Of a DNA stretch of 25,523 nucleotides, positions 16,052 to 24,251 are shown piece by piece. The notes beneath the pieces are model-generated. The model saw only the letters and a list, made by a program, of their open reading frames with translations. It was not told the origin of the DNA and did not search any database. This DNA comes from an uncultured Bacilli bacterium (GTDB taxonomy: Bacteria > Bacillota_I > Bacilli_A > RF39 > UBA660), in the NCBI GenBank assembly GCA_934098505.1, contig CAKOOR010000011.1:1-25523 (forward strand), read 5' to 3'. A program made the position numbers and the translations under genes. Within the stretch, counting starts at the first letter, position 1. Each line of letters begins with the position of its first letter.

Positions 16052-16802
16052 AAGAGATAATCTTCTAATTCTTCTTACTCAAATAATAATTATTATGAGT
16101 TTCTTACTTACTTGGGAACTTTTAAGTAAATATAATATTATTAATAGTTTTATCTTCTCTAGTCCTAGTAAAATTATTAAAACTTTAATTAGTCTTATTA
16201 GTAATCATAATTTCTTTAATCATTTATATACTACTACTAAAGAAGTATTAATATCTTTTAGTCTAGGTTTTATTATTAGTCTTATAATATCTATTCTATT
16301 TTATTTAGTTAAACCTATTTATAAAGTATTTGATCCTTTTATTACTATGTTAAACTCTTTGCCTAAAGTTGCTATTGGTCCTTTAATTTTAATCTGGTGT
16401 GGGGCCAATATTAAATCAGTTATTATTATGGCTTTACTTATTAATTTAATAGTTAGTTTAGTTACTATTTATACGGGTATGGTAAATGTTAATAAGAATC
16501 ATTTATTACTATTTAAAAGTTTTAAGGCTAGTAAATGGCAAACTTTATATTATCTAATTATTCCTAGTAGTTTATCTAGTATCATTTCTTCTATTAAGTT
16601 AAACTTATCTTTAAGTTTTATTGGAGTCATTATGGGTGAATTTCTAGTTAGTAAAGAAGGAATTGGTTATTTAATTATTTATGGAACACAAGTATTTAAT
16701 TTAGATTTAGTCTTAACGGGAGTTGCCGTCTTAATTATTTTATCTTATATCTTTTATAAACCTATTGCTATCTTAGAAAGCAAGATGTTAGCAAGAACTT
16801 GA
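16014..16802 (+). CDS. ABC importer permease, BPD_transp_1 family
   Basis: 262 aa with about six membrane helices (near 18-38, 78-100, 122-145, 150-165, 185-215, 232-252). The cytoplasmic coupling segment NKNHLLLFKSFKASKWQTLYYLIIP matches the EAA loop region of SsuC/TauC-like permeases (G replaced by S), and LPKVAIGPLILIWCG is the conserved segment ahead of it. Start ATG at 16014 has GGAGTTAGAGG upstream, within the end of the ATPase gene. The stop TGA is part of the terminator stem. A 61-base piece of this gene (16543-16603) is duplicated at 18166-18226. Confidence 0.9.
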   Translation: MSPKQIAYLKKIKRDNLLILLTQIIIIMSFLLTWELLSKYNIINSFIFSSPSKIIKTLISLISNHNFFNHLYTTTKEVLISFSLGFIISLIISILFYLVKPIYKVFDPFITMLNSLPKVAIGPLILIWCGANIKSVIIMALLINLIVSLVTIYTGMVNVNKNHLLLFKSFKASKWQTLYYLIIPSSLSSIISSIKLNLSLSFIGVIMGEFLVSKEGIGYLIIYGTQVFNLDLVLTGVAVLIILSYIFYKPIAILESKMLART

Positions 16803-16818
16803 TTTTTTCAAGTTTTTT
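16796..16818 (+). terminator. Terminator of ABC operon, overlapping the stop
   Basis: AACTTGA, five T, TCAAGTT, then further T. The seven-pair stem includes the permease stop codon. On the other strand no T-run follows, so it is mainly a rightward terminator, though the hairpin also lies directly after the convergent DUF4143 gene. Confidence 0.8.
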
Positions 16819-16821
16819 AAT

Positions 16822-18018
16822 TTATTTATTTAATAACCAGTCAATTATATTTTTATGAATTATACCATTTTCTGATAAATCAATTTTATCCATTGAAAGA
16901 ACATATTTTGGATAATTATCTTCTATTTTTTTATAAACCCCAAATTCTCTTTCAATCACTTTTTCATCACTTAAAATATATGTAACTTGAATATATATTT
17001 TTTCATTAAATCTTGTTGCAATAAAATCAACTTCTCCACTATCCAAGGTTCCAACATTGACATTAAATCCCCTCGCAATAAGTTCATTATAGACAATGTT
17101 CTCTAAATAAGCGCCAATTTGTTCTTTTTTGCCATTACTTAAAATGTTAGTGAATCCTAAATCAGTTAAGTAATACTTATATTTTCCAGTAAGAATTCTT
17201 TTTCCTCTTACATCATATCTTTCGGCTTTGGAAATTAAGTTGGCTCTAGTTATATAGTCAATATAATTATATAGGGTTTCAAGAGAAACATTTCTAGAAT
17301 CGTTTTGCATATATTTTTTTAAACTGTCAGGTGAAAATACCTGAGATGGTGTAGTCAAAATATAAGTAACTATCCTATTTAATAAATCAATATCTTTTAT
17401 ATTAAATCGCTTTACAATATCCTTTATTATAATGGAATCATATATATCATTTAAATAAGTTTTTCTAGATATGTCATCCTGTTGCATAAACCTTTGGGGC
17501 ATCCCACCCCATTTTATATAGTCGTTAAAAGCATCTTCAATATCTCTATTATTAACTATATTCATAAGTTTGCATACTTCTCCAAATGTAAAAGGAGTTA
17601 TTTTAAAACTTACATATCTCCCAGCAATATGTGTTGCTAAATCACTAGATAGTAAATCGCTATTAGAACCAGTTATAAAAATGGATGTATTCTCTGTTGC
17701 TCTTAGGGAATTAACAACTTTTTCCCATTCATCAACATTCTGTATCTCATCAAAGAATATATAGTATTTTTTATCGTCAATAATTTGATCCTTTACATAG
17801 TTATTTAATTTTTTGGGTTCTGTATATTCTTCATAATCATAATCTTCAAAATTAATATAAATAATATGACTATCATCGATATTAGTTTTCTTTAATTCAT
17901 CCATTATTTGTCTTAAAATAACAGATTTTCCTGAGCGTCTAATTCCAATTAAGACTTTTATTAATTCTTGATTATAAAAAGGTCTAATTAATTTTAAATA
18001 TCTTTCACGAATAACCAT
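16822..18018 (-). CDS. AAA ATPase with C-terminal DUF4143 domain
   Basis: 398 aa, usual length for the family. The N-terminal AAA module has Walker A GIRRSGKS (25-32) and Walker B YYIFFDEIQ (85-93), with ITGSNSDLLS as the sensor strand and HIAGRYVSFKITPFTFGE after it. The C-terminus (about 315-360) has LENIVYNEL, GEVDFIA and KIYIQVTY, the PD-(D/E)xK-like fold of DUF4143 with Gln where a nuclease would have Lys, so catalytic nuclease activity is doubtful. These proteins are common, often horizontally moved, and of uncertain role (archaeal-type ATPase, sometimes linked to toxin or surface systems). ATG with AAGGAGAG upstream and a perfect consensus promoter. It is flanked by a 61-bp direct repeat and lies convergent with the ABC operon. 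Confidence 0.9.
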   Translation of the reverse strand: MVIRERYLKLIRPFYNQELIKVLIGIRRSGKSVILRQIMDELKKTNIDDSHIIYINFEDYDYEEYTEPKKLNNYVKDQIIDDKKYYIFFDEIQNVDEWEKVVNSLRATENTSIFITGSNSDLLSSDLATHIAGRYVSFKITPFTFGEVCKLMNIVNNRDIEDAFNDYIKWGGMPQRFMQQDDISRKTYLNDIYDSIIIKDIVKRFNIKDIDLLNRIVTYILTTPSQVFSPDSLKKYMQNDSRNVSLETLYNYIDYITRANLISKAERYDVRGKRILTGKYKYYLTDLGFTNILSNGKKEQIGAYLENIVYNELIARGFNVNVGTLDSGEVDFIATRFNEKIYIQVTYILSDEKVIEREFGVYKKIEDNYPKYVLSMDKIDLSENGIIHKNIIDWLLNK

Positions 18019-18045
18019 AATGTTCTCTCCTTCTTTTATAAAACC

Positions 18046-18074
18046 ATTATAATACCATATTTGTTTTTTGTCAA
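18046..18074 (-). promoter_or_regulatory. Consensus promoter of DUF4143 gene
   Basis: Minus strand TTGACA (18069-18074), 17-base spacer, TATAAT (18046-18051): a perfect match to both boxes. Confidence 0.88.
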
Positions 18075-18077
18075 TTT

Positions 18078-18095
18078 ATTACGCCAAAGCGTAAT
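18078..18095. promoter_or_regulatory. Palindrome upstream of DUF4143 promoter, possible operator
   Basis: ATTACGC, CAAA, GCGTAAT: seven-base perfect arms, three bases upstream of the -35 box. A looser version (ATTACGTTATAGTGCAAT) follows about 25 bases further. It may be an operator. On the plus strand it is also followed by a T-run, so a terminator is the other reading. Confidence 0.5.
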
Positions 18096-18165
18096 TTTTT
18101 TGCATTTTTGCCTTTTTATTACGTTATAGTGCAATTTTGCAGACATACTATTTGATAGGTTCAAC

Positions 18166-18226
18166 CTTTATATTATCTAATTATCCCTAGTAGTTTATCT
18201 AGTATTATTTCTTCTATTAAGTTAAA
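18166..18226 (+). repeat. 61-bp duplicated fragment of the ABC permease gene
   Basis: Matches 16543-16603 (codons for the YYLIIPSSLSS region of the permease) with two mismatches, same orientation, offset 1623. It is not preceded by a start or continued in frame, so it is a gene fragment. The two copies bracket the 3' end of the permease gene and the whole DUF4143 gene. Confidence 0.85.
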
Positions 18227-18232
18227 TCCTCT

Positions 18233-18267
18233 CAATTGCATCATTTTGCAATATAATGATGCAATTG
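18233..18267. repeat. 13-bp perfect inverted repeat
   Basis: CAATTGCATCATT (18233-18245), nine-base loop, AATGATGCAATTG (18255-18267). No T-run follows on either strand, so it is not a simple terminator; it could be a protein-binding site or the remains of a small mobile element. The rest of the 18019-18369 spacer shows no gene. Confidence 0.7.
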
Positions 18268-18344
18268 GCAACGTACTTAGTGAAATTAAATTTGAAATAG
18301 TAAAACATTAACACTTTATCAACACTACTTACTAACAAGCAATA

Positions 18345-18379
18345 TAAAAACTGCCCAACATTTTAAATCTTAAGCAGTT
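18345..18379 (-). terminator. Terminator of the diguanylate cyclase gene
   Basis: Minus strand AACTGCTTAA, an 11-base loop, TTGGGCAGTT, then TTTTA. Ten pairs including two G-U; the 5' arm contains the TAA stop codon of the GGDEF gene. Confidence 0.75.
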
Positions 18380-19527
18380 CCCTTTTTTATTTTTTTCTTT
18401 TCTTTCATAACTTTTTTGCATAAATACATTTTATTATCAGCATCGGCTATTAAATCTTCAACCGAAGTATGTTCATCATTACGAAGTGAATAACCAATAC
18501 TAAGGCCTATCACAAATTTATTGTTATTTTCTCTATTACATTTTTCTTCTTCAAGCTCGATATTAGAAATTAACTTTTCTACTTCATCTTCACTCCCAAC
18601 TTCGCCAACAATGATAAATTCATCACCACCATATCTGGCTAAGAAAAAATCTGCATTAGTGCTATTTACGGCTTTCTTTAAAATACTAGTAATTTCTTTT
18701 AAAGCCTTATCTCCTTCTAAATGACCATATTCATCATTAATAATTTTAAAATCATTAGCATCCATCAACATTAAAAACATTAATTTTTTACTATTAAATA
18801 ATTTATTAACATAGATATTAAATGCCCTCCTATTATAAATACCCGTTAAATCATCAATACTTGAATCCTTTTTCTGACCGTTTAAGTAAATTAATAAAAA
18901 TGCTAAAGTCACACCAACTTGTCCTAAAGTAATACCATAATTAAAATTTTGTATTAAAATGCTTACTATTGGTATCATAGTAAAAATTAATAATTTGCCA
19001 ATATCTTCTCTCGTCTTTTTATCATCTGTATTTCGAAAATAATAATACAATAAGTTGCCAATAATAATTATTATATATGGTAACTCCATTAGTAAATATA
19101 ATTTAATATAATTGCCTCGACTATAATAATTATTAATATCAATTTCAAATAAAAAACCATTAAACATATTAACAATCAAGAATATCCCCATTAATATTAC
19201 CGGTATCAATATCAAGAACTTTTGCCATTTACTAACCTGCTTACCTATTTTATGTAAAACATAATTGGTAAAATAATATCCTATAAATATTCCACTCATA
19301 AAATACATAGAATTACTTATTAGTAATACTATTCTGCTAAAAGGATACATACTACCCCTTAAAATTTCGGCAATTAAATCAAAAAAAGAAAAAAAAACTG
19401 TCGATAATAATGTTTTTTGGTAATATTCGCTGGCATAATTTAATTCACATTCATTTTTATATTTATCAAATATTGTCATCAAAATAATAATACATATAAT
19501 ATTTACCTCTAAATAATAGATTTGCAC
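18370..19527 (-). CDS. Membrane diguanylate cyclase (GGDEF)
   Basis: 385 aa. Start is GTG at 19527 with GGAAGG 8 bases upstream. About seven hydrophobic helices (near 5-20, 40-58, 64-90, 103-122, 143-163, 178-193, 201-216) form a membrane sensor region of no family I can name. The GGDEF domain follows (about 221-380): DDLTGIYNRRAF, MDANDFKIINDEYGH (metal and guanine-binding), intact GGDEF (300-304), and SIGYS near the end. It should make cyclic di-GMP from two GTP at the membrane. The Arg of the inhibitory RxxD site before GGDEF is missing (NSTNADFFLAR), so product feedback through that site is unlikely. Monocistronic, with an extended -10 promoter upstream and a terminator overlapping its stop. 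Confidence 0.92.
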   Translation of the reverse strand: MQIYYLEVNIICIIILMTIFDKYKNECELNYASEYYQKTLLSTVFFSFFDLIAEILRGSMYPFSRIVLLISNSMYFMSGIFIGYYFTNYVLHKIGKQVSKWQKFLILIPVILMGIFLIVNMFNGFLFEIDINNYYSRGNYIKLYLLMELPYIIIIIGNLLYYYFRNTDDKKTREDIGKLLIFTMIPIVSILIQNFNYGITLGQVGVTLAFLLIYLNGQKKDSSIDDLTGIYNRRAFNIYVNKLFNSKKLMFLMLMDANDFKIINDEYGHLEGDKALKEITSILKKAVNSTNADFFLARYGGDEFIIVGEVGSEDEVEKLISNIELEEEKCNRENNNKFVIGLSIGYSLRNDEHTSVEDLIADADNKMYLCKKVMKEKKKIKKGTA

Positions 19528-19605
19528 TCGATCATCCTTCCTTATTTATAATAAATCCTTAAATAAACACTTCTATAAACCGCCACATGTTACTACTATT
19601 CTCAC

Positions 19606-19614
19606 ATTATATCA
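19606..19614 (-). promoter_or_regulatory. Extended -10 promoter of GGDEF gene
   Basis: Minus strand TGATATAAT (TG-N-TATAAT) in the gap after the DUF4097-like gene, with no good -35. It would give a leader of roughly 70 bases. Confidence 0.5.
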
Positions 19615-19630
19615 CAATTTTTTTCTTTAA

Positions 19631-20440
19631 TTAATTTTTGGGATTCTTGAATTTCACATTAATACTGCCGATTCCACCGGCAATTTTTATTTTATTATTT
19701 CCATTACCTAAAAGACCATTATTGCTCCAAGATTTACCATCAACATTAATGCTGCCAATGCCTTTTTCGATATCTAATTGATAGTCATTAGCATCGCCTT
19801 TTAAATCCAAATCTAATTCTCCAACTCCACAATGAATTTTGGAAGTGCCTAAGATTTCTGCATTAATTGCAATTTTACCAACACCGGCGTCTAAGTCTAA
19901 ATTATTTAAAGTACCATCTTCTATTTCGGTTAATCCAACTCCACCATCAATAGATACTGCGTTTGTAACTTCTAATTTTTCAAAATAATTTTTTCCGGCT
20001 CCTAATTTAATAGTTAAATCTTTACTTTTTAAATATTCAATATCACTTTTGCCAGCGCCCATTTCTAATTTAACATTTTCAAAACTATAGTCGCTAGGAA
20101 CATAAATCTTAACTATCAAATCGCCTTTATTAAACGTTTGGATGTCTTTTTCTTCTATTTCTAGATTATCAGTATCCTGATTTATTTTAATACTGCCGTT
20201 ATTTGTTTCTACTTTAAATTCATCAGCTAAAACCATTTCTAAACTAGTTGTCTTTAATTTTATCTTTAATTTATTAATCTTACTTGTACCATTATAAATA
20301 GTTGTCATATCAATTTTAGTATCTTCATAATTAAATATATTAACTAAATAAAGAATACCTGTTATCATGGAACCAATAATAGCAACTGCAAGTATATATC
20401 CAAATGCTTTAGCCAAATTTACTACCGCGCGACTACTCAT
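19631..20440 (-). CDS. DUF4097-like membrane-anchored beta-repeat protein
   Basis: 269 aa. One N-terminal membrane helix (about 13-36) anchors an extracellular or cytoplasmic beta-rich domain made of short Gly-rich repeats (MGAGKSDIEYL, LGAGKNYFEKL, DGGVGLTEIE, DAGVGKIAIN, CGVGELDLDL, KGIGSINV, GGIGSINV), a right-handed solenoid like DUF4097/adhesin-head proteins. Its ATG overlaps the LiaF-like gene stop by 4 bases (ATGA), so the two proteins are made together and probably act together in envelope-stress sensing, as LiaF/DUF4097 neighbours do elsewhere. Function is inferred from family and context. Confidence 0.85.
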   Translation of the reverse strand: MSSRAVVNLAKAFGYILAVAIIGSMITGILYLVNIFNYEDTKIDMTTIYNGTSKINKLKIKLKTTSLEMVLADEFKVETNNGSIKINQDTDNLEIEEKDIQTFNKGDLIVKIYVPSDYSFENVKLEMGAGKSDIEYLKSKDLTIKLGAGKNYFEKLEVTNAVSIDGGVGLTEIEDGTLNNLDLDAGVGKIAINAEILGTSKIHCGVGELDLDLKGDANDYQLDIEKGIGSINVDGKSWSNNGLLGNGNNKIKIAGGIGSINVKFKNPKN

Positions 20441-21114
20441 TTAATATCAATGCCTCCGAATATGCAATTTGAATTTAAATAAACAGTAATCTTAGCATCC
20501 TTATTCTTTTTACTTTTATCATCGATCCCACCAAATAAATTCATTGAATTAATTTGCAGATTAACATCATCTGGTAAAAAGATATCAATACCGCCAAATA
20601 TGGCTGAGGCTGTAATTACAATATCTTTCTTTAGTTTAGCCTCGCGTAAATCTAACTCTAAGCCCCCAAAGACCGCGTTAACTTCAGCTCCCAAAATAGA
20701 ATTATCTACTACAACTTTTTGACCACTAAATACAGCATCGCATTTTAAATTATCCTTATCATCGCATTTTACTTCTTTAATTCGATCACAAAGATCATTA
20801 CCAGTGATACCTTTAAAAATGCAAGAAACACCAATTAATACTAAAATAACTGGGAACATTAATTTCCAAATAATTGCAAATGATAAGACATTTTGACTAC
20901 CTAAAAGTAATAAAACACCAACAATTAATAAAATCATATTACCTGTTTTATCTTTATCTTTAATTAATCCTATCAAACCAGGAATAATTAAAAATAAGGT
21001 CCACCAGCCATCAAAAAAGATATTTATATCGGCAATTCCTAAAGCCTTTAAACCAAATACTACTCCTAAAATTATAAATAGTAATCCAAATACAAAACTC
21101 TCTGTTTTTTTCAT
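20437..21114 (-). CDS. LiaF-like transmembrane protein
   Basis: 225 aa. Residues 1-105 form about four membrane helices (LLFIILGVVFGLKALGI, WWTLFLIIPGLIGLI, MILLIVGVLLLLG, FPVILVLIGVSCIF). Residues 115-225 form a beta-solenoid with repeated FGG turns (AVFGGLELDL, AIFGGIDIFLP, LFGGIDD, IFGGIDIK), the pattern of the LiaF C-terminal domain (DUF2154, cell-wall-active antibiotic response). In Bacillus LiaF restrains the LiaRS stress two-component system, but no lia kinase or regulator gene is visible here. It lies 29 bases after der and overlaps the next gene by 4 bases. Confidence 0.88.
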   Translation of the reverse strand: MKKTESFVFGLLFIILGVVFGLKALGIADINIFFDGWWTLFLIIPGLIGLIKDKDKTGNMILLIVGVLLLLGSQNVLSFAIIWKLMFPVILVLIGVSCIFKGITGNDLCDRIKEVKCDDKDNLKCDAVFSGQKVVVDNSILGAEVNAVFGGLELDLREAKLKKDIVITASAIFGGIDIFLPDDVNLQINSMNLFGGIDDKSKKNKDAKITVYLNSNCIFGGIDIK

Positions 21115-21143
21115 AATAAACTCACTCTCTTTTTTAACACTAC

Positions 21144-22451
21144 TTATTTTTCACTACGATTTTTAAATTGTAAAATAATGGGTGTCCCTGTAAAATCAAA
21201 AGCTTCTCTTATCTTATTTTCTAAATATCTTTCATAACTAAAATGAACTAAACCCTTATTATTAACTTCAAAAGTAATTTTAGGAGGCTGACTACCAGTT
21301 TGATGGGTAAAATAAATCTTTAATCTTTTGCCCTTATAAGAAGGTGCTTCATGTAAATTATAAGCCTCAGTTATAACATCATTTAAGACATTAGTAGGTA
21401 CTTCTTTAATACTATTTTCATAAGCCCTAATAATAGCCGGCATTAACATCGAAACTCTTTTTTTTGTTTTTGCACTCAAATAAATCGTTTCTACATAAGG
21501 AATAAATTGGAATTCATTTTTAATTTTTTGTTTCCAATCTTTTAAAGCGGTATCAAAATCCGTTATCGTATCCCATTTATTAACTACTAAGACCACGGCT
21601 TTGCCAGTATTAATGGCATAACTTACTATATGTTTATCATGTTCAATTATACCTTCTTCGGCATTAATAACGACACAGCAAACATCACTACGTTCAATAG
21701 CCTTTAAACTACGAATAACTGAATACTTTTCAATACTCTCATAAACCTTACCTTTTTTACGCATTCCGGCAGTATCAATTACAGTATATTTTTCGCCATT
21801 ATAACGAAAATCCGTATCAACCGCATCTCTAGTGGTACCCGAAACATCAGATACAATTGCTCTTTCAGTTCCTAGTAAAGCATTTATAAGACTACTTTTA
21901 CCAACGTTTGGTCTACCGATAATACAGAATTTTAAATTATCGTTTACTGGGGTTATATCTTCTTCCATACCTTTAGTAATTTCAGCAAGTAACTCCTCAA
22001 TTCCTAAATTATGAGTTCCACTAATTGGTAAAACCACCGGAAATCCTAGTTCATAAAAATTATATATTAATTCTTCTTCTAATTTTTTATTATCCAATTT
22101 ATTAACAGCAACAATAACTCTTTTACCTGACTTAATAAGCATATTTCTAATTTCATAGTCATTTTGATTTAATTCATATCTACCATCAACCACAAACACA
22201 ATAACATTAGATTCATCAATAGCAAGTTGGGCCTGCATTTTAATATCTTTATTAAAATCTCCTAATCCTAAATCTATTCCCCCAGTATCTATTAGTAAAA
22301 ACTTACGATCCTTATATTCAACATTACCATAAATTCGATCTCTAGTAATTCCAGGTGTATCCATAATTATCGATTTAGATTCGCCAATTAAACGATTAAA
22401 TAGAGTTGATTTACCAACATTTGGTCTTCCTATTAAACATACTGTTTGCAT
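21144..22451 (-). CDS. der: Ribosome-assembly GTPase Der (EngA)
   Basis: 435 aa, the normal length. Two GTPase domains in tandem: G1 GRPNVGKS (8-15) with GITRDR, DTGG and NKLD, then a second GRPNVGKSS (about 178-186) with SGTTRDAVDTDF, DTAGMRKKGK and NKWD. The C-terminal KH-like domain (about 350-435) includes GKRLKIYFTHQTGSQPP, typical of Der. Der is essential for 50S subunit maturation. ATG preceded by GGGAG; 47 bases after the pseudopilin gene, so transcription from the pilin promoter may continue through it. No abnormality seen. Confidence 0.98.
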   Translation of the reverse strand: MQTVCLIGRPNVGKSTLFNRLIGESKSIIMDTPGITRDRIYGNVEYKDRKFLLIDTGGIDLGLGDFNKDIKMQAQLAIDESNVIVFVVDGRYELNQNDYEIRNMLIKSGKRVIVAVNKLDNKKLEEELIYNFYELGFPVVLPISGTHNLGIEELLAEITKGMEEDITPVNDNLKFCIIGRPNVGKSSLINALLGTERAIVSDVSGTTRDAVDTDFRYNGEKYTVIDTAGMRKKGKVYESIEKYSVIRSLKAIERSDVCCVVINAEEGIIEHDKHIVSYAINTGKAVVLVVNKWDTITDFDTALKDWKQKIKNEFQFIPYVETIYLSAKTKKRVSMLMPAIIRAYENSIKEVPTNVLNDVITEAYNLHEAPSYKGKRLKIYFTHQTGSQPPKITFEVNNKGLVHFSYERYLENKIREAFDFTGTPIILQFKNRSEK

Positions 22452-22498
22452 CTATATCACACTCCCACAAAAGTTTCTTTATCATATCATAATCAATA

Positions 22499-23506
22499 TT
22501 ACTTTGCAATTATTTGCGAAGATAAATTTTCTAAACTATCCCAAGTTACTTCTATTTTTACAATCTGCCCATAAGCATCTTTTTTACGAACCGTAGTATT
22601 AAGAGCAACCCGATAACTAATATCTAAATTACTTAAATGTTTATCTTTTAAATCAACTTCTAAAACATTACTATCAGTAGCACTATCACTAGTGACAATA
22701 TCATCTTTATTAAATAAATCCCCACTCATAATCTGCATTCTCGTATTAGTACTTACATTATAGGTTATTTTTACATTCATAATATAATAATTACCTGGTA
22801 TATTATCAGTCCTAGTAGTTCTAAAACTCTTATAATTAGACCAATTATATTTTCCCTTTATCATTGGTTTATTAGCAATATTACCATCTTTAAAAGTTCC
22901 TAAATCATCCCCTTCATATACTGTTGTTATTATATCATCAACACTAGTATCATTTGTTTCATAAAAGTTCTTTTCTCCACAAACACCATCAATAAAGGAA
23001 CCATTTTCTTCTGTTGCTTCCCCCTCATTATAAACATCACTACTATTATAACGAAAACTAGCATAAATTCTTTTATTAGCACTCCAAATTCGTACTAAAT
23101 TATAATCCATCGAACTATCATCTCTTGGATCAACAAGACAATTAGAATCTTTATCATATAGTATACAAAATTGTTTACCAGCTTCTCTTTCTTTTTTCTC
23201 ATCCTCTGTTAATTTATCAACAGTTTTCATAGGATTATCACTTGTTAAATAACCTAAATCAATTAAATTCATTAGAGAAACATTATCTAAGGTTACTTTT
23301 TCATTACTACTTACTTCTTTTCCTAAAAAGTAATCATTAGCATACTCTAAAGCAGCACTTTCAATAATTTCAATTTTACTACAATATGATTGAACTTTTA
23401 AACTCTTTGAAACTCGCATTACTCCCGGTACAGCTACAGTTATTAATATCGCCATTAAAACCACTACGGCTAGTAATTCTACTAAAGTAAAACCATTCTT
23501 TTCCAT
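22499..23506 (-). CDS. Large type IV pilin-like protein (pseudopilin)
   Basis: 335 aa. Starts MEKNG|FTLVELLA: the prepilin peptidase site lies between G5 and F6, with Glu at +5, followed by a hydrophobic helix (about 7-30). Residues 40-58 (SYCSKIEIIESAALEYANDY) and the later CLVDPRDDS match the small pilin encoded just upstream, so the two share one pilin head type. The large C-terminal half (about 150-335) is Thr/Asn-rich and beta-like, possibly the surface-exposed tip. It may be a minor pilin of a competence or adhesion pilus; no assembly ATPase or peptidase gene is in view. 32 bases separate it from the upstream pilin gene. Confidence 0.87.
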   Translation of the reverse strand: MEKNGFTLVELLAVVVLMAILITVAVPGVMRVSKSLKVQSYCSKIEIIESAALEYANDYFLGKEVSSNEKVTLDNVSLMNLIDLGYLTSDNPMKTVDKLTEDEKKEREAGKQFCILYDKDSNCLVDPRDDSSMDYNLVRIWSANKRIYASFRYNSSDVYNEGEATEENGSFIDGVCGEKNFYETNDTSVDDIITTVYEGDDLGTFKDGNIANKPMIKGKYNWSNYKSFRTTRTDNIPGNYYIMNVKITYNVSTNTRMQIMSGDLFNKDDIVTSDSATDSNVLEVDLKDKHLSNLDISYRVALNTTVRKKDAYGQIVKIEVTWDSLENLSSQIIAK

Positions 23507-23538
23507 TTATTTATCACCAACTCTTTATTTTGCTATGG

Positions 23539-23991
23539 TTATGTTTTTGTATTATCATCTTCGCCAGTATCATTGCTTGTTATCTTTCTAATCCCACATG
23601 TTTTTCTTTCTTCTTCTGTTAAAGGATAAACACCATAATAGCGCTCATTAACTATTTTAATTGTTACTTCGACATCTTTTAAATCTTTACTACTATCTCT
23701 AGGATCAGTTACATCATTTTTCCCTTTATTATCTTCTTTAATATACCCCATTTCTAATAAGGTTCCTATTTTTACTTTAGCTTCCTCATCTGTAAATGTT
23801 AATTTATCATCATGATCTTGCGCATAATATTTAGCAGCTGCTTCTATACTTTGTACTTTCTTACAGAACATATTATTCTTACTCTTATTAAGTAAATTAG
23901 AAACATTAGGAACGGCAATAAGGGCTAAGATAGCTAGTATTACAATAACTGCTAATAACTCTACTAAGGTAAATCCTCTATTATTTTTCAT
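23539..23991 (-). CDS. Small type IV pilin-like protein
   Basis: 150 aa, the size of a major pilin or ComGC-like pseudopilin. MKNNRG|FTLVELLA gives a prepilin cleavage site between G6 and F7 with Glu at +5, then a membrane helix. C43 and C134 could form the disulfide seen in such pilins. CKKVQSIEAAAKYYAQD and VTDPRDSS are shared with the 335-aa pilin downstream. ATG preceded by GGTGA; TATAAT at 24007-24012 is a likely -10. First gene of the leftward pilin-der group. Confidence 0.87.
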   Translation of the reverse strand: MKNNRGFTLVELLAVIVILAILALIAVPNVSNLLNKSKNNMFCKKVQSIEAAAKYYAQDHDDKLTFTDEEAKVKIGTLLEMGYIKEDNKGKNDVTDPRDSSKDLKDVEVTIKIVNERYYGVYPLTEEERKTCGIRKITSNDTGEDDNTKT

Positions 23992-24006
23992 ACTATCACC
24001 ATTTTA

Positions 24007-24012
24007 ATTATA
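24007..24012 (-). promoter_or_regulatory. Candidate -10 box of pilin-der transcript
   Basis: Minus strand TATAAT, 15 bases before the pilin ATG, with only a weak -35 (TTTATT) at 17-base spacing. Confidence 0.4.
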
Positions 24013-24050
24013 TAGTAAAACTCTCCTAAAATAAAGTCTAACTGTATTTA

Positions 24051-24087
24051 AAAAGCCATAAATCCTCTCTTAACCTAAGAATTTATG
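24051..24087 (-). terminator. Hairpin terminator upstream of pilin genes
   Basis: Minus strand CATAAAT-TCTTA, three-base loop, TAAGA, a four-base bulge, ATTTATG, then GGCTTTTT. Twelve pairs. It would stop leftward transcription entering from the insertion-sequence side before the pilin promoter. Confidence 0.6.
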
Positions 24088-24190
24088 ACTTTCTATTATT
24101 TTCTTTATACGTCTTATAACTGGACAGTTTTTTATATCTTAATTTTTAGGTAAAGTTACCTTTTACCTTTTTCGTGTTTCACAATTGATT

Positions 24191-24251
24191 ATACAACCAC
24201 TTTTTGATATCATTAACTAAACAAAACATATAAAAGATATGGTGGTTGTAT
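24191..24251 (+). promoter_or_regulatory. Inverted repeat masking the transposase start
   Basis: ATACAACCAC (24191-24200) is complementary to GTGGTTGTAT (24242-24251). The second arm covers part of the ribosome site GGTGG and the first bases of the ATG. RNA read in from outside would fold and hide the start; RNA started inside the 41-base loop would not contain the first arm. Confidence 0.6.

Noticed and set aside
24118..24130. Left terminus of the IS4-type element or a second IS3 end, from the shared TGGACAGTTT
   Set aside because: The match to 25465-25476 is only about ten bases, in direct and not inverted orientation, and lacks the TGAACTG-ACCC part, so no boundary can be set.
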